Source of the DNA: Mesorhizobium ventifaucium
GTDB taxonomy: Bacteria > Pseudomonadota > Alphaproteobacteria > Rhizobiales > Rhizobiaceae
Direction of reading: 5' to 3'
DNA length: 64,000 nt
Assembly: GCF_935822925.1 (NCBI RefSeq)
Contig: NZ_CAKXZS010000022.1
Location: 88,301 to 152,300, forward strand
The position numbers were made by a program, and so were the translations under genes. Shown one piece after another: positions 7,334-16,613 of the stretch. The first letter of the stretch is position 1. Every line of letters begins with the position of its first letter. Below the pieces are notes generated by a model that did not search any database, was not told the DNA's origin, and was given only the letters and a program-made list of their open reading frames with translations.

Positions 7334-8977
7334 TTAATGCTCGATTGGTCCTTTCGGCATGACGATCGCGGTGCCGGCGGTTGTCGGACGCTCGATCATG
7401 CGGCGGACGCGCGGCGGCTCGTCGCCGCTGTGCAGCGCCCGCACGCGCTCGCCGATAACAGCGTCGGCATGGGTGGCCCGCTTGTTGTGGCGGATGTATT
7501 CGAGCCATGTCGGCGTGTGATAGTGCTCGATCCATATTGCGGGATTTTCGAGATCGCGCGCCAGCGTCCAGTTGCGGGCGCCGTCACGGCGGCGGATGCG
7601 GCCGCGTTCAGCCATGGTGGCTAGGAATTCCGGCACGTCCTCCTCGCGGATGATGTACTCGATCATGATGGCGATGGGGCCGCTGCGCAGTTTTAGGTCG
7701 AGCGCAAGATGCGGCTCCTTGAAACGGTTCAGCGGATCGAGGTTGAGAACCGCCTGCTGCGGCAACGGCAACAAGAGGCCAACCGCACCGCCCGCCAGCA
7801 TCGCGACAGCGGCCGCGGTCAGCGCGAACTCGGCGCCTTGCGCATCGGCGACAACACCCCAGATCCAGCTGCCGAGCGCGATGCCGCCGAAAGTTGCCGT
7901 CTGATAGACCGAGAGCACCCGGCCGACCACCCAGCGCGGCGTCGACATCTGCACCGTGATGTTGAAATGCGACAGCGCTACCACCCAGCAGGCGCCGCCG
8001 ATGAGCAGCCCGAGCGACGTTTGCCAGGCCTGATCGCTGACGGCGGCATTGAAGGCGCAGAGCGCAAAGCCGGCGAATGCCATGCGCACCATCGTCTCGC
8101 TGGACAGCATCTGCCTCAGCCGGACGCTGATCAGCGCGCCGCCGACGGCGCCGATACCGAAAGCACCGAGCATGATGCCGTAGGTCAAGGCATCGCCCTT
8201 GACGACATCGCGCGCCACCAGCGGTAGCAGCGCCAGAACCGCGCCGGCGCTGAAGCCGAAAGCCGCACCCCTGACCAGCACCTTGCCGATATTGGGCGAC
8301 ATGGCGACGTAACGCAGGCCAGCACCCATCGCTGCGCCCAGCGTCTCGCGCGGCAGTGTCGAGGCCGGCAATTCCGGTTTCCAGCGGGCCAGCACGATGA
8401 TCAGCCCGACATAGCTCAATGCGTTGGCGGCAAATGCCGCTGCAGCACCTGCGGCGGCAACGATGATGCCGCCGATCGCCGGGCCGACGCTGCGCGTCAG
8501 GTTGAAGCCCAACGAGTTGAGCGCGACGGCAGCCGGCAGCTTGGCGCGCGGCACCATGTCGCCGACAGAAGCCTGCCATGACGGGTTGTAAAGCGCCGTG
8601 CCGCTGTTGATCAGGAAGGCGAAGGCGAGCAGCGTCCACGGCGTTATCAAGCCAAAATAGGTGAACACGGTCAGCAGAACCGAGACGACCAGCATGAAGA
8701 TCTGGGCAATCAGCATGACCTTGCGTCGGTTGAAGCTGTCGGCGATGGCCCCGGCAACGAGCGCAAACAGCATGATCGGCAAGGTGGTCGAAGCCTGGAC
8801 CAGCGCAACCTGATAGGGCGAGGTGGCGATCGTGGTCATCATCCAGGCGGCGCCGACGCCCTGGATCAAGCCACCGAAATTCGAAACCAGACTGGCGGAC
8901 CATACGGCGCGGAAAATGCCGTGTCGGAACGGTGCCAGCGCCGAGACGCGTTCGCTGTCCGGCTCGTCGTCGATCAT
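7334..8977 (-). CDS. MFS transporter, MFS_3/EntS-type exporter
   Basis: 547 residues. About 12 membrane segments (from FRAVWSASLVSNFGGLIQG to AAVAMLAGGAVGLLLPLP) are followed by a ~125-residue cytosolic tail (PEFLATMAERGRIRRRDGAR ... IERPTTAGTAIVMPKGP). The tail is typical of the transmembrane secretion effector (MFS_3) subgroup, whose members export siderophores or antibiotics. The motif after TM2 (GAIADSFNRRKVMLIAQ) is the standard MFS loop. It stands alone, with GGGGA before the ATG at 8977. The cargo is not inferable. Confidence 0.88.
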   Translation of the reverse strand: MIDDEPDSERVSALAPFRHGIFRAVWSASLVSNFGGLIQGVGAAWMMTTIATSPYQVALVQASTTLPIMLFALVAGAIADSFNRRKVMLIAQIFMLVVSVLLTVFTYFGLITPWTLLAFAFLINSGTALYNPSWQASVGDMVPRAKLPAAVALNSLGFNLTRSVGPAIGGIIVAAAGAAAAFAANALSYVGLIIVLARWKPELPASTLPRETLGAAMGAGLRYVAMSPNIGKVLVRGAAFGFSAGAVLALLPLVARDVVKGDALTYGIMLGAFGIGAVGGALISVRLRQMLSSETMVRMAFAGFALCAFNAAVSDQAWQTSLGLLIGGACWVVALSHFNITVQMSTPRWVVGRVLSVYQTATFGGIALGSWIWGVVADAQGAEFALTAAAVAMLAGGAVGLLLPLPQQAVLNLDPLNRFKEPHLALDLKLRSGPIAIMIEYIIREEDVPEFLATMAERGRIRRRDGARNWTLARDLENPAIWIEHYHTPTWLEYIRHNKRATHADAVIGERVRALHSGDEPPRVRRMIERPTTAGTAIVMPKGPIEH

Positions 8978-9046
8978 GGATGCTTCCCCGACTTCAAATG
9001 CTGCGTTCTTCCAGAATCGGTGCCCTCATGCCGTCCCTTAGAAGTA

Positions 9047-9095
9047 GAGCATGACTTTGCAAAGGGCGAACGCCTTTTCAAAGAAGATCATGGTC
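9047..9095. repeat. Short palindromic intergenic repeat (GAGCATGA type)
   Basis: Outer arms GAGCATGA (9047-9054) and TCATGGTC (9088-9095) enclose AAAGGGCG/CGCCTTTT (9061-9068/9071-9078). It resembles the GCATGA..TCATGC repeats at 14067 and 40587 and lies in the gap upstream of the MFS gene. Confidence 0.55.
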
Positions 9096-9263
9096 CAACA
9101 ATAAGATAGCGGTGGCCGGGACAGTTCAGCGGCCATTCTTGCAGGCCGCGTGAAGCGCGTTTCGGCCGCCCGCTCCAAGAACTCGGCGCGTTGGCAAAAA
9201 ATACTTAGCGACTTGACGAAGTTTTCGCTTGCGCCACCGGCAAATTGGGCGATAGTTAGCGAT

Positions 9264-9605
9264 ATGGCTAAGCATTATCTTGATCTCTCGCTGCTCTTCC
9301 ACGCGCTCGCCGATCCGACCCGCCGGTCGATCCTGACCCGGCTCGCCGAAACACCTGCGCGGGTAACGGATCTGGCTGGGCCCACGGGACTACGGCTGCC
9401 CACGGTGATGCGGCACCTTTCCGTGCTGGAGGAGGCAGGGTTGATCACCACGTCCAAAGACGGGCGGATACGCACCTGCGCCATCGTACCCGAGGCTCTG
9501 GATCCGGTGCGGACATGGCTCGATGAACAGCGGGCCATCTGGGAAGCTCGGCTCGACCGGTTGGACGCATTTGTGATGAATGTGATGAAGGAAAGCAAAG
9601 AATGA
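9264..9605 (+). CDS. ArsR-family transcriptional regulator
   Basis: A 113-residue winged-helix repressor. FHALADPTRRSILTRLAE is the hallmark N-terminal helix pair, LRLPTVMRHLSVLEEAGLI is the recognition helix, and TSKDGRIRTCAIV the wing. No metal-binding cysteine pair is seen. This subgroup is usually paired with SRPBCC/AHSA1 genes, as here. The start at 9264 was chosen because the homology begins at once, and the longer ORF to 9150 adds unrelated sequence. Its stop overlaps the next gene by ATGA. TTAGCGA direct repeats (near 9205 and 9256) in the promoter region could be its operator. Confidence 0.9.
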   Translation: MAKHYLDLSLLFHALADPTRRSILTRLAETPARVTDLAGPTGLRLPTVMRHLSVLEEAGLITTSKDGRIRTCAIVPEALDPVRTWLDEQRAIWEARLDRLDAFVMNVMKESKE

Positions 9606-10528
9606 CACAGAACCTGGATCCAAGTAGCACGGCCCGTACGACGCCTGATGATAGGAGGGACCGTTTTGCGACGCTGACCTTCGAGCGGGACGTGGCCGCG
9701 CCGTTGTCGGTGCTGTGGCAGGCTTGGACGGCCCCTGCCGCACGGGCAGTCTGGGCTGCGCCATCGCCCTCGGTAACCGTGGAGTTTTTGGAGGCAGACA
9801 CCAGGGTGGGTGGTCGCGAGATCTCGCTCTGCAAGATAGAGGGCGAGCCGGACATCCGCTGCGAGTGCGGCTGGCTGGCGTTGCAGCCGGGTGTCCGCAG
9901 CGTGAACTACGAGGTGGTCTCCTCCGGTGGCGTGACGCAATCAGCGGCGCTGGTGACGGCTGAGTTGTCAGGCACGGACAAGCGCAGCCGGCTGGTCGTG
10001 ACGGTGCAACTTTCCTCGCTGGCGCAGGACATGGAGGCCGGCTATCGACAGGGCTTCGACGCAGGACTGAACAATCTCGCCGGAGTTGCCAAGCGAACCA
10101 TGGTGCTGCAACGGGTCATACAGGCGCCGCGAACCGCCGTCTGGAACTCCTGGATGAACCCCGAGACGCTGCCGCAATGGTGGGGGCCGGAAGGCTTCTC
10201 CTGTCGAACGAAGAGGATCGACTTGCGAGCGGGCGGCGAGTGGGTATTCGACATGATCGCGCCTGACGGCACGGTTTTCCCGAACCACCATCTCTATAAC
10301 GAGGTCCGGCCCGAGGAGAGGATCGGTTATACCCTGTATTGGGGCGAGAACGGGCCGAAACATGCCGACGCCTGGGCCTCGTTCGAGGATCAGGACGGGG
10401 CAACGGAAGTAACGCTGGGCATGGTATTCAGCACGGCTGCCGAGTTCCAGGAGGCGAAGGGCTTCGGTGCCGTGGAACTAGGACTGCAAACTCTGGGCAA
10501 ACTGGAACGCTTCGTCGCCTCCCGCTGA
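9602..10528 (+). CDS. SRPBCC (AHSA1-type) protein with two tandem domains
   Basis: 308 residues made of two START/AHSA1-like domains. The first is ~20-150 (TFERDVAAPLSVLWQAWTAP). The second is ~160-305 and is the better conserved (RVIQAPRTAVWNSWMNPETL, PQWWGPEGFS, VFDMIAPDGTVFPNHH, YTLYWGENGP). These helix-grip folds bind hydrophobic ligands in the cytosol, and the ligand is unknown. It is translationally coupled to the ArsR gene, which probably regulates it. The tandem arrangement is less common than a single domain of ~150 residues. Confidence 0.85.
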   Translation: MTQNLDPSSTARTTPDDRRDRFATLTFERDVAAPLSVLWQAWTAPAARAVWAAPSPSVTVEFLEADTRVGGREISLCKIEGEPDIRCECGWLALQPGVRSVNYEVVSSGGVTQSAALVTAELSGTDKRSRLVVTVQLSSLAQDMEAGYRQGFDAGLNNLAGVAKRTMVLQRVIQAPRTAVWNSWMNPETLPQWWGPEGFSCRTKRIDLRAGGEWVFDMIAPDGTVFPNHHLYNEVRPEERIGYTLYWGENGPKHADAWASFEDQDGATEVTLGMVFSTAAEFQEAKGFGAVELGLQTLGKLERFVASR

Positions 10529-10588
10529 ATTGCTGCGACTTCCCGTCGGCCGAGAATTCACAAAGGGATACACGAAGAGGAGTGTTCT

Positions 10589-11137
10589 ATGAGAAAACTG
10601 ATCATATGGGACATGGTGACCGTCGACGGCTTCTTCGAAGGTCCTGACAGGGACATCAGCTGGTTCGTCTTCGAAGAAGAACTCGAGAACTACATTCGTG
10701 CGACCCAGGAATACGCCGACACGCTGATCTTCGGCCGCGTGACCTACGAGCTGATGGCAGCCTATTGGCCGTCCGAGCAAGGCTGGATCGCGGATTTCAT
10801 GAACAAGATCGAGAAGGTGGTCTTCTCGCGCACGCTGAAAAGCGCCGACTGGAACAACACGAAGCTCTTCAACGGCAATGTCGCGGAAGAAGTCTCCAAG
10901 CTGAAGACCAGGGACGGCGGAGACATCTTCGTGTTCGGCAGCGCCGACCTCACGGCGACCCTGATGGAGCACGGCCTGATCGACGAGTATCACCTCGGGA
11001 TCAACCCCGTCATTCTCGGGAAAGGCACGCCGCTCTTCAAGGGCGGCCCGAACCGGATACCCCTGAAGCATCTCGAGACGAGGACGCTCAAGTCAGGTGT
11101 TGTCATCCTCCACTACGCGCCGGAGAGCAGACAATGA
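10589..11137 (+). CDS. Dihydrofolate reductase family protein (RibD C-terminal-like)
   Basis: 182 residues with the RibD_C/DHFR-like fold: MRKLIIWDMVTVDGFFEGPD, then DTLIFGRVTYELMAAYWP, FVFGSADLTATLMEHGLIDE and NPVILGKGTPLF. Members use NADPH, and most are of unknown substrate rather than true folate enzymes. AGAGGAG (10576-10582) precedes the ATG by 6 nt. It may be co-transcribed with the ArsR-SRPBCC pair 60 nt upstream, since such trios recur in related genomes. Confidence 0.88.
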   Translation: MRKLIIWDMVTVDGFFEGPDRDISWFVFEEELENYIRATQEYADTLIFGRVTYELMAAYWPSEQGWIADFMNKIEKVVFSRTLKSADWNNTKLFNGNVAEEVSKLKTRDGGDIFVFGSADLTATLMEHGLIDEYHLGINPVILGKGTPLFKGGPNRIPLKHLETRTLKSGVVILHYAPESRQ

Positions 11138-11247
11138 CGATCGATCCACTCTTTGCCGTCAACCAGGCTTGTCGAGATGGGGGAGGGCCCGAGGAAGCGG
11201 CGCGCTCTAACTCCTTGACAAGGCTGGGAGCCGTCCCCGCCGGCACC

Positions 11248-12072
11248 TTAGCTGGTGACGAACTCCACAAGGTCGGCGTTCAGCACGTCGGCATTCACCG
11301 TCAGCATGCCATGAGAGAAACCGGGATAGGTCTTCAACGTGCCGTTCGGCAGCAGCTTGACCGCCTTCAAAGCCGAGGCGGCGATCGGAACGACCTGGTC
11401 GTCCTCACCGTGCAGCACCAGCGTCGGCACGGTGATCGCCTTGAGGTCCTCGGTCTGGTCGGTTTCCGAGAAAGCCTTGACGCCATCGTAGTGCGCCTTG
11501 GCGCTCCCCATCATGCCCTGCCGCCACCAGTTCTGGATCACGCCTTCATGGACGCCGCGCCTCGCGGTTGAAGCCGTAGAACGGGCCGGACGGGACGTCG
11601 CGGAAGAACTGTGCACGGTTGCCGGCCAGTGCCGTCCGAAAGCCGTCGAAGACCTCCATCGGCGTGCCTTCGGGGTTGTCGTCGGTCTTCAGCATCAGCG
11701 GCGGAATGGCGGCGACGAGGACGGCTTTGGCCACCCGGCCCGCAGGTTCGCCATGTCGCGCCACGTACCGCGCCACTTCGCCGCCACCCGTGGAATGGCC
11801 GATGTGAACCGCGTTCTTCAGGTCCAGCGCCTTGGCGACGGCAAACGCGTCGGCCGCGTAGTGATCTATGTCGTGACCGTCGGCGACCTGCTCCGAGCGT
11901 CCGTGGCCGCGCCGGTCATGCGCGACGACACGATAGCCCTTCGACAGGAAGAAAAGCATCTGGGCGTCCCAGTCGTCGGAGCAGAGCGGCCAGCCATGGT
12001 GAAAAGCGACGAGGCCGAGATCAGGACGTCGCGGCGGTTGAGCGGCAGGCCGAGGGTGAAGGTGGGAGGCAT
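11248..12072 (-). pseudogene. Chloroperoxidase-like alpha/beta hydrolase, broken by two lesions
   Basis: Most of a ~275-residue cofactor-free haloperoxidase-type hydrolase is recognisable: FHHGWPLCSDDWDAQMLFFL, then HDRRGHGRS, VHIGHSTGGGEVARYV (GxSxG-like nucleophile), then GVIQNWWRQGMMGSAKAHY, VLHGEDDQVVP and PGFSHGMLTVNADVL. The start (MPPTFTLGLPLNRRD, GGAG upstream) is in another frame from VAFHHGWP, with ~15 residues missing near 12010-12040. A second shift at ~11556-11566 (GFNRE then GVHEGVIQ) looks like a 2-nt loss. All catalytic residues remain in pieces, so decay appears recent. Confidence 0.82.
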
Positions 12073-12241
12073 CGAGGAGTCTCCGCGAGTTGTTCAAAAG
12101 GCGGCGGGTGGGATCACACGCAGTCGCCGCACATGAACGGATTTGTTTCGGTAGAAGGCTTCCCTGTGAGGTGAGGGTGGCGAGGGCCGGCAAACGGATC
12201 GATTCCGACCCTCACCGAAATGCTCGCCATGCCGACCGGGA

Positions 12242-12886
12242 TCAGCCAGCTACTGGCGTGTTGAGAAGCTGCTGCTCCCAAAGATACGCGATGCCGCTGC
12301 CGCCGAAGTGCTGGACGAGAATCTCGGTCAGTTCCTCGACATGCTCGGTGCGCGCCCAATCGCGTTGCCATTCGCCAGCGAGCGCCATCACGGTCATCAC
12401 GTTCGCGCCGGCCGCGATCATTCGCTGGATGGCAACTTCGTGAGACTCCTTCGAAATCCCGCCCGACGCGTCGGTGATCACGGTCACGTCCCAGCCTTCG
12501 CCGGCGGCCTGGATCACAGGCATTGCGACGCAGACCTCGGTCCACAGGCCGGCGATGATCAGCTGCTTGCGGCCGGTCGCCTTGACGACGTTCACCACAT
12601 TCTCGTCCTGCCAGGTGTTCACCCAGGTGCGATCGATGACTTCCTGGTCCGGAAATACGTCGGTGATCTGCTTAAAGAGAAGTCCACCGCGCGCCGCGAT
12701 CACGCTGGTGAGAATGGTTGGAACATTGAAGGTTTTTGCTAGCTTCGCCAGCGCGGTCGTGTTGTTGACCACCATGTGCGGATCGTGGCTGTTCAGGTTC
12801 GCGAGTTGATAAGGTTGGTGATCGATCAGAACGAGGACCGAATCTTCGGGACGAAGAAGCGAATCGAGGCCGTTACGAGGGGTCAT
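12242..12886 (-). CDS. Isochorismatase-like cysteine hydrolase (YcaC type)
   Basis: 214 residues with the isochorismatase fold. D22 in LVLIDHQPY and nucleophile C119 in GLWTEVCVAMPV are present, followed by VTVITDASGGISKESHE. YcaC-like hydrolases act on small amides or unknown substrates. An ATG at 12886 preceded by AAAGGAAG was preferred to the TTG one codon earlier. The divergently oriented LysR gene starts 155 bp away and is the likely regulator. Confidence 0.9.
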   Translation of the reverse strand: MTPRNGLDSLLRPEDSVLVLIDHQPYQLANLNSHDPHMVVNNTTALAKLAKTFNVPTILTSVIAARGGLLFKQITDVFPDQEVIDRTWVNTWQDENVVNVVKATGRKQLIIAGLWTEVCVAMPVIQAAGEGWDVTVITDASGGISKESHEVAIQRMIAAGANVMTVMALAGEWQRDWARTEHVEELTEILVQHFGGSGIAYLWEQQLLNTPVAG

Positions 12887-13040
12887 CAAAACTTCCTTTC
12901 TCTGCCGCTATGGACGGCGATGGGTTCACGGGAGACATCCGCCAGCGGGCGACGTTGCCTGGACGCAATTTGCTGTTCCTTTTGGTGGTGCGGTAGTGCC
13001 ATGGTCGGGCAAGCTGTGTCGCGAAATAAGGAACGCCGGA

Positions 13041-13934
13041 ATGGACATCGAAGACCTACAGACATTTGTCGCAGTGGCCGATGCCGGGGGCGTATCGGCC
13101 GCCGCGCGCCGGCTTGGCGTCTCCAAGTCAATCGTCAGTCGACGGCTCTTTCGGGTTGAAGCAGAGCTTGGCGTTCAGTTGCTTGCACGAACGACCCGCG
13201 GCGCCGCGCTCACGGAAGCGGGGATCACGTTCAGGGACCATGCGGCCAGAGCCAGCGCCGAGATCGACACCGCCAAGGAAACGATCCTCCCGACCGGCGA
13301 CCTTCGCGGCCGCCTGAGGGTTGCCATGCCGCTTACTTTCGGCCCAACCCACTTCGCCCCGGTGCTCGCGGACATGGCGCGCCAGCACCCGCAGCTTCAC
13401 ATTCATACCTCCTACAGCGATCGCTTCGTCGATCTCATCGCAGAGGGTTTCGATTGCGCGATCCGGGGCGCCTACCTTCAGGACTCCAACCTGATCGCGA
13501 AGCGCGTCGGGCCAATCCATGGAAAGCTTGTCGCCAGCCCGGATTATATCAAAGCGCACGGATCACCCGAAACGCTGGACGAACTCGTCACCCATCAGGC
13601 CCTCATGCAGGGAACCGAAGCCTGGCAGTTCATGGATGGCGACAAGATCGTCACGGTCCAGCCGCAGGGCAGGTTCAAGGCCGACAGCGCCACGGCGCTT
13701 GCCGCCGCGGCGGCGGCAAGTCTCGGCATCGCCTGGCTCCCTGATTGCATCACACATGAATATGTGGCCTCCGGCGCGCTGGTCCCGATCATGACACGCT
13801 ATCCGGTGCCTTCGGGGGCCGCGTATGTCGTCCGCCCGCCGGGTCAGCACCCGGCACGCAAGATACGCATACTCACCGAAATGCTGATCGAGCATTTCGA
13901 ACGAAATCCCCACCTCTGGGGTCTCGACCGGTAA
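13041..13934 (+). CDS. LysR-family transcriptional regulator
   Basis: 297 residues. The N-terminal helix-turn-helix is MDIEDLQTFVAVADAGGVSA, then ARRLGVSKSIVSRRLFRVEA and LLARTTRGAALTEAG. The rest is a LysR substrate-binding domain (GRLRVAMPLTFGPTHFAPVL, then FDCAIRGAYLQDSNLIAKRV). The ATG at 13041 has AAGGAA upstream. The longer ORF from 12996 adds unrelated residues. It is divergent from the isochorismatase-like hydrolase, the classic arrangement for a LysR regulator and its target. The inducer is unknown. Confidence 0.92.
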   Translation: MDIEDLQTFVAVADAGGVSAAARRLGVSKSIVSRRLFRVEAELGVQLLARTTRGAALTEAGITFRDHAARASAEIDTAKETILPTGDLRGRLRVAMPLTFGPTHFAPVLADMARQHPQLHIHTSYSDRFVDLIAEGFDCAIRGAYLQDSNLIAKRVGPIHGKLVASPDYIKAHGSPETLDELVTHQALMQGTEAWQFMDGDKIVTVQPQGRFKADSATALAAAAAASLGIAWLPDCITHEYVASGALVPIMTRYPVPSGAAYVVRPPGQHPARKIRILTEMLIEHFERNPHLWGLDR

Positions 13935-14066
13935 AGCACTGACATCCGCGAAGCTTTTGGCAGACGAGGCGCTCGCCTGCGGGCCACCGGCCTCAGAGAC
14001 CGTTTGGAAACTCTACTCTGGCGGCCATCTGATGGCGTTTTCTGCGCTTCCGGTGCTCACGGACCA

Positions 14067-14170
14067 GCGCATGACCCCGGAAACCGGTTTCGGTTTCCGG
14101 AAAGGATCATGCGCAAATGCAAAGTGTTAGAGCGTCCTTTTGCGCGTCCAATTGGACGCGCCGCGCTCTA
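14067..14170. repeat. Compound palindromic intergenic repeat
   Basis: Two nested palindromes lie side by side. The first has outer arms GCGCATGACCC/GGATCATGCGC (14067-14077/14104-14114, one mismatch) around CCGGAAACCG/CGGTTTCCGG (14077-14086/14091-14100). The second has TAGAGCG/CGCTCTA (14128-14134/14164-14170) around a perfect 20-bp palindrome GCGCGTCCAATTGGACGCGC (14142-14161). Such units are dispersed in Mesorhizobium intergenic DNA. Confidence 0.7.
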
Positions 14171-14539
14171 ATGTCCGCTGCGCGCCGGTTCTCGAACCAC
14201 CACCATATGACTCGCCAGAGCGAATTTCGAAACAGTCTCTCCGCGACATTTATTGCCGGCACGTTCCACTTTCCGCGACACAGCTTGGCGCATTGCGTGG
14301 CTAGTTGCAGAGACGGCTGCTCACTAGTTCGGGCCGTCGTCGGGCGGGTAGCACTCAAGGTCGAATGGCGCGCTGAGAACAAGGGACGCTTCGATCTCCC
14401 GATCGATGACCGGGATGAGCAAATTCCTCTTCCGGACTGACCGGCGCTGATAAGGTGATCGCGCGGACACGGCTCGGGCGGTCTAGGACGGCATGAACGA
14501 CGTCGCGTGCCGGTTGAATGCAGAATGGAGACAGCGAAA
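14171..14539. other. Gene-free stretch
   Basis: Between the repeat and the DUF5996 gene I see no convincing gene. The open frames of 107 and 147 codons on the two strands have arginine/serine-rich translations, no motif and no ribosome binding site. The region may be debris in a stretch where other genes have decayed. Confidence 0.4.
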
Positions 14540-15541
14540 ATGAGCAACAAGTGGCCCCACCTCGACTACCTCAGTTGGCGCGAGACGTGTTCCGCACTGC
14601 ATCTATACTTGCAGATCGCCGCGCCGACTTTCAACGGCCAGCCGAACGAGGTGCCGAACCCGGTGCCGTTCAACGAGGATCATCGCGAACGGCCCTATGA
14701 CCGCGACGCCGTTCAACGCTTCCATCACGCGTTGGCGTCGGTCGACAGGGTCTTCAAGACGTTCCGGACCTCCTTTCTCGGCAAATCCAGCCCGGTTCAC
14801 CTGTTCTGGGGCGCTCTCGATCTGGCCGTCACGCGCTTCTCAGGGAGGCGTGCTCCTCTCCATCCGGGCGGCATTCCGGCATTGCCGGACCACGTGACGC
14901 AGGAGGCCTACGACCGCGAGGTCTCCTCGGCAGGCTTCTGGCCGGGCGGCGGCGGCATCGATTATCCCGCCTTCTACGCCTACGCCTATCCGACGCCGAA
15001 CGGCTTTCGAGGCGCATCGGTCCGGCCGGATGCGGCGTTCTGGCATGACGGCCTGTCGGAGTTCATCCTGCCCTACGATGCCGTGCAGTCGGCGGCCGAT
15101 GGCGACGAGACGCTATTGGCGTTTCTCGTCTCGACCTACGAGGCCGCCGCCGATCTCGGAGGATGGGACCGCGATCTGCTGGAGTGCCTGCAAGGGCGGC
15201 CGGGGCAGGTGCGGCCGCCACACGCCGAGCTGCCGAAGGCCACTTTATCGACCGACGAAAAGGTTGAACGAGAGGATGGCGCATCCAAGGGACGCTACCG
15301 GATGGTCATCGATGGCGTCGAAGCCGAGATGACCTATAGCCGGGCCGGCGAGGGACTGATCATCATCGACCATACGGAAGTCCCAGCAGCCTTGCGGGGC
15401 CGCAAGGTCGGCGAGCAAATGGTGCGCCAGGCGGTCGAGGATGCACGACGCGAAGGGGTCAATATCATTCCGCTTTGTCCGTTCGCAAAAGCGCAGATCG
15501 ACCGTCATCCGGAATGGCAGGATGTGCTTCCTCGGTCATAG
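14540..15541 (+). CDS. DUF5996 protein with internal in-frame deletion, fused to a NATD1/YjdJ-type acetyltransferase
   Basis: 333 residues. MSNKWPHLDYLSWRETCSAL opens the DUF5996 domain, but after LHLYLQIA the reading jumps to APTFNGQPNEVPNPVPF. As I recall the family, about 75 residues that normally lie between these motifs (the conserved KxRL... segment) are missing. The rest (VHLFWGALDLAVTRFSGRRA, SSAGFWPGGGGIDYPAFYAY) is well kept. From residue ~250 a second small domain follows: GLIIIDHTEVPAALRGRKVG, then IIPLCPFAKAQIDRHPEW, the single-domain GNAT of the YjdJ/NATD1 type. Start chosen at 14540, with GGAG 9 nt upstream. It may be non-functional in its first domain. Confidence 0.75.
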   Translation: MSNKWPHLDYLSWRETCSALHLYLQIAAPTFNGQPNEVPNPVPFNEDHRERPYDRDAVQRFHHALASVDRVFKTFRTSFLGKSSPVHLFWGALDLAVTRFSGRRAPLHPGGIPALPDHVTQEAYDREVSSAGFWPGGGGIDYPAFYAYAYPTPNGFRGASVRPDAAFWHDGLSEFILPYDAVQSAADGDETLLAFLVSTYEAAADLGGWDRDLLECLQGRPGQVRPPHAELPKATLSTDEKVEREDGASKGRYRMVIDGVEAEMTYSRAGEGLIIIDHTEVPAALRGRKVGEQMVRQAVEDARREGVNIIPLCPFAKAQIDRHPEWQDVLPRS

Positions 15542-15581
15542 GCTGCCAACAGCCCGACCACGCGCATTGGGGCGATATGCA

Positions 15582-16613
15582 TCACCGATCCTCGAATCCG
15601 GTCAGCACGCCGACGGCGTTGATGCCGATTTCCTCGACGGCATAGCCGCCTTCCATGACGAACAGCGTCGGCAGGCCGAGCTTGGCGATGCGACGGCCAA
15701 TCTTGGGATAGTCGGCGGTTTTCAGCTTGAACCTGCTGATCGGGTCCTTCTCGAACGTGTCGACGCCGAGCGAAACGACCACGACCTCGGGAGCGTAAGC
15801 CGCAAGTTTTGCGCAGGCGTCCTCCAGCGAAGCATTCCAGGCATCCCATGTGGTGCCGAACGGCATGGGGTAGTTGACATTGAAGCCTTCGCCGGCGCCG
15901 GCGCCGCGCTCGTCGGCATGGCCAAGGAAGAAAGGATATTCGGTCATCGGATCGCCATGCAGGTTCAGCACCTGCACGTCGCCGCGGCTGTAGAAGATCT
16001 CCTGCGTGCCGTTGCCGTGATGGTAGTCGACATCGAGGATCGAGACGCGCCTGGCGCCCTGGTCGCGGAACCATTGCGCGACGACCGCGGCGTTGTTGAT
16101 GTAGCAATAGCCGCCCATGAAGGCAGCACCGGCATGATGGCCGGGCGGCCGGCAGAGCGCGAAGGCTGATATCTCGCCGCCCTTGACCAGGGCGGCTGCG
16201 GTCAGCGCCACATCATAGGACGATTTGATCGCCTCCCAGGTGCCTTTGACGAAGCTGGCGCCGCCGTCGAAGGAGTAAAAGCCAAGCAGCGCATCGATGC
16301 TTTGGGGGCGCATATCGCCGCGCAGGCCGCGCGTCGGCCAGGTGAAGGGGAGGGCCGAGCCCGTCCGCCCCGACTCTTCCCAGAGCGGCCATACGGTCGG
16401 CAGGAAATCGATGTAGTCGCTGGTATGCACCTTCCTGGCGGCAGCGAGGTCGTGCGTGGCGGGCGGCAGCACCGGGCCGAGCTTTTCGCTCTCCACCCTC
16501 GCCTTGATGAACTCGGCGCGCGAGGGCTTCTCGAAGGCCGGCACGATGGCGCCGGAAATGAGCTCGAAATTGCCGGCATGACCGGCGTGGAGAGGGGAGA
16601 AAACAGTCTTCAT
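15582..16613 (-). CDS. Acetylpolyamine amidohydrolase / class II histone-deacetylase family
   Basis: 343 residues, the full length of this zinc hydrolase family, which removes acetyl groups from acetylated polyamines (putrescine, cadaverine, spermidine). The active-site pair is H159-H160 in RPPGHHAG. Zinc ligands are D196 and H198 (DVDYHHGNGTQ) and D285 (SLGVDTFEKDP). The catalytic tyrosine is Y324 in EGGYAVEE. Cytosolic. It is divergent from the YtcJ-type amidohydrolase and a polyamine-type ABC importer. With odc upstream, this points to polyamine salvage as a theme of the first 22 kb. Confidence 0.92.
   Translation of the reverse strand: MKTVFSPLHAGHAGNFELISGAIVPAFEKPSRAEFIKARVESEKLGPVLPPATHDLAAARKVHTSDYIDFLPTVWPLWEESGRTGSALPFTWPTRGLRGDMRPQSIDALLGFYSFDGGASFVKGTWEAIKSSYDVALTAAALVKGGEISAFALCRPPGHHAGAAFMGGYCYINNAAVVAQWFRDQGARRVSILDVDYHHGNGTQEIFYSRGDVQVLNLHGDPMTEYPFFLGHADERGAGAGEGFNVNYPMPFGTTWDAWNASLEDACAKLAAYAPEVVVVSLGVDTFEKDPISRFKLKTADYPKIGRRIAKLGLPTLFVMEGGYAVEEIGINAVGVLTGFEDR

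Noticed and set aside
7608..8903. 431-codon minus-strand ORF inside the MFS gene
   Set aside because: Out-of-frame reading of the transporter. Arginine-rich, no membrane segments.
14117..14550. Open frames of 107 and 147 codons on opposite strands after the compound repeat
   Set aside because: They start in or run into the repeat, have no ribosome binding site and no recognisable motif.
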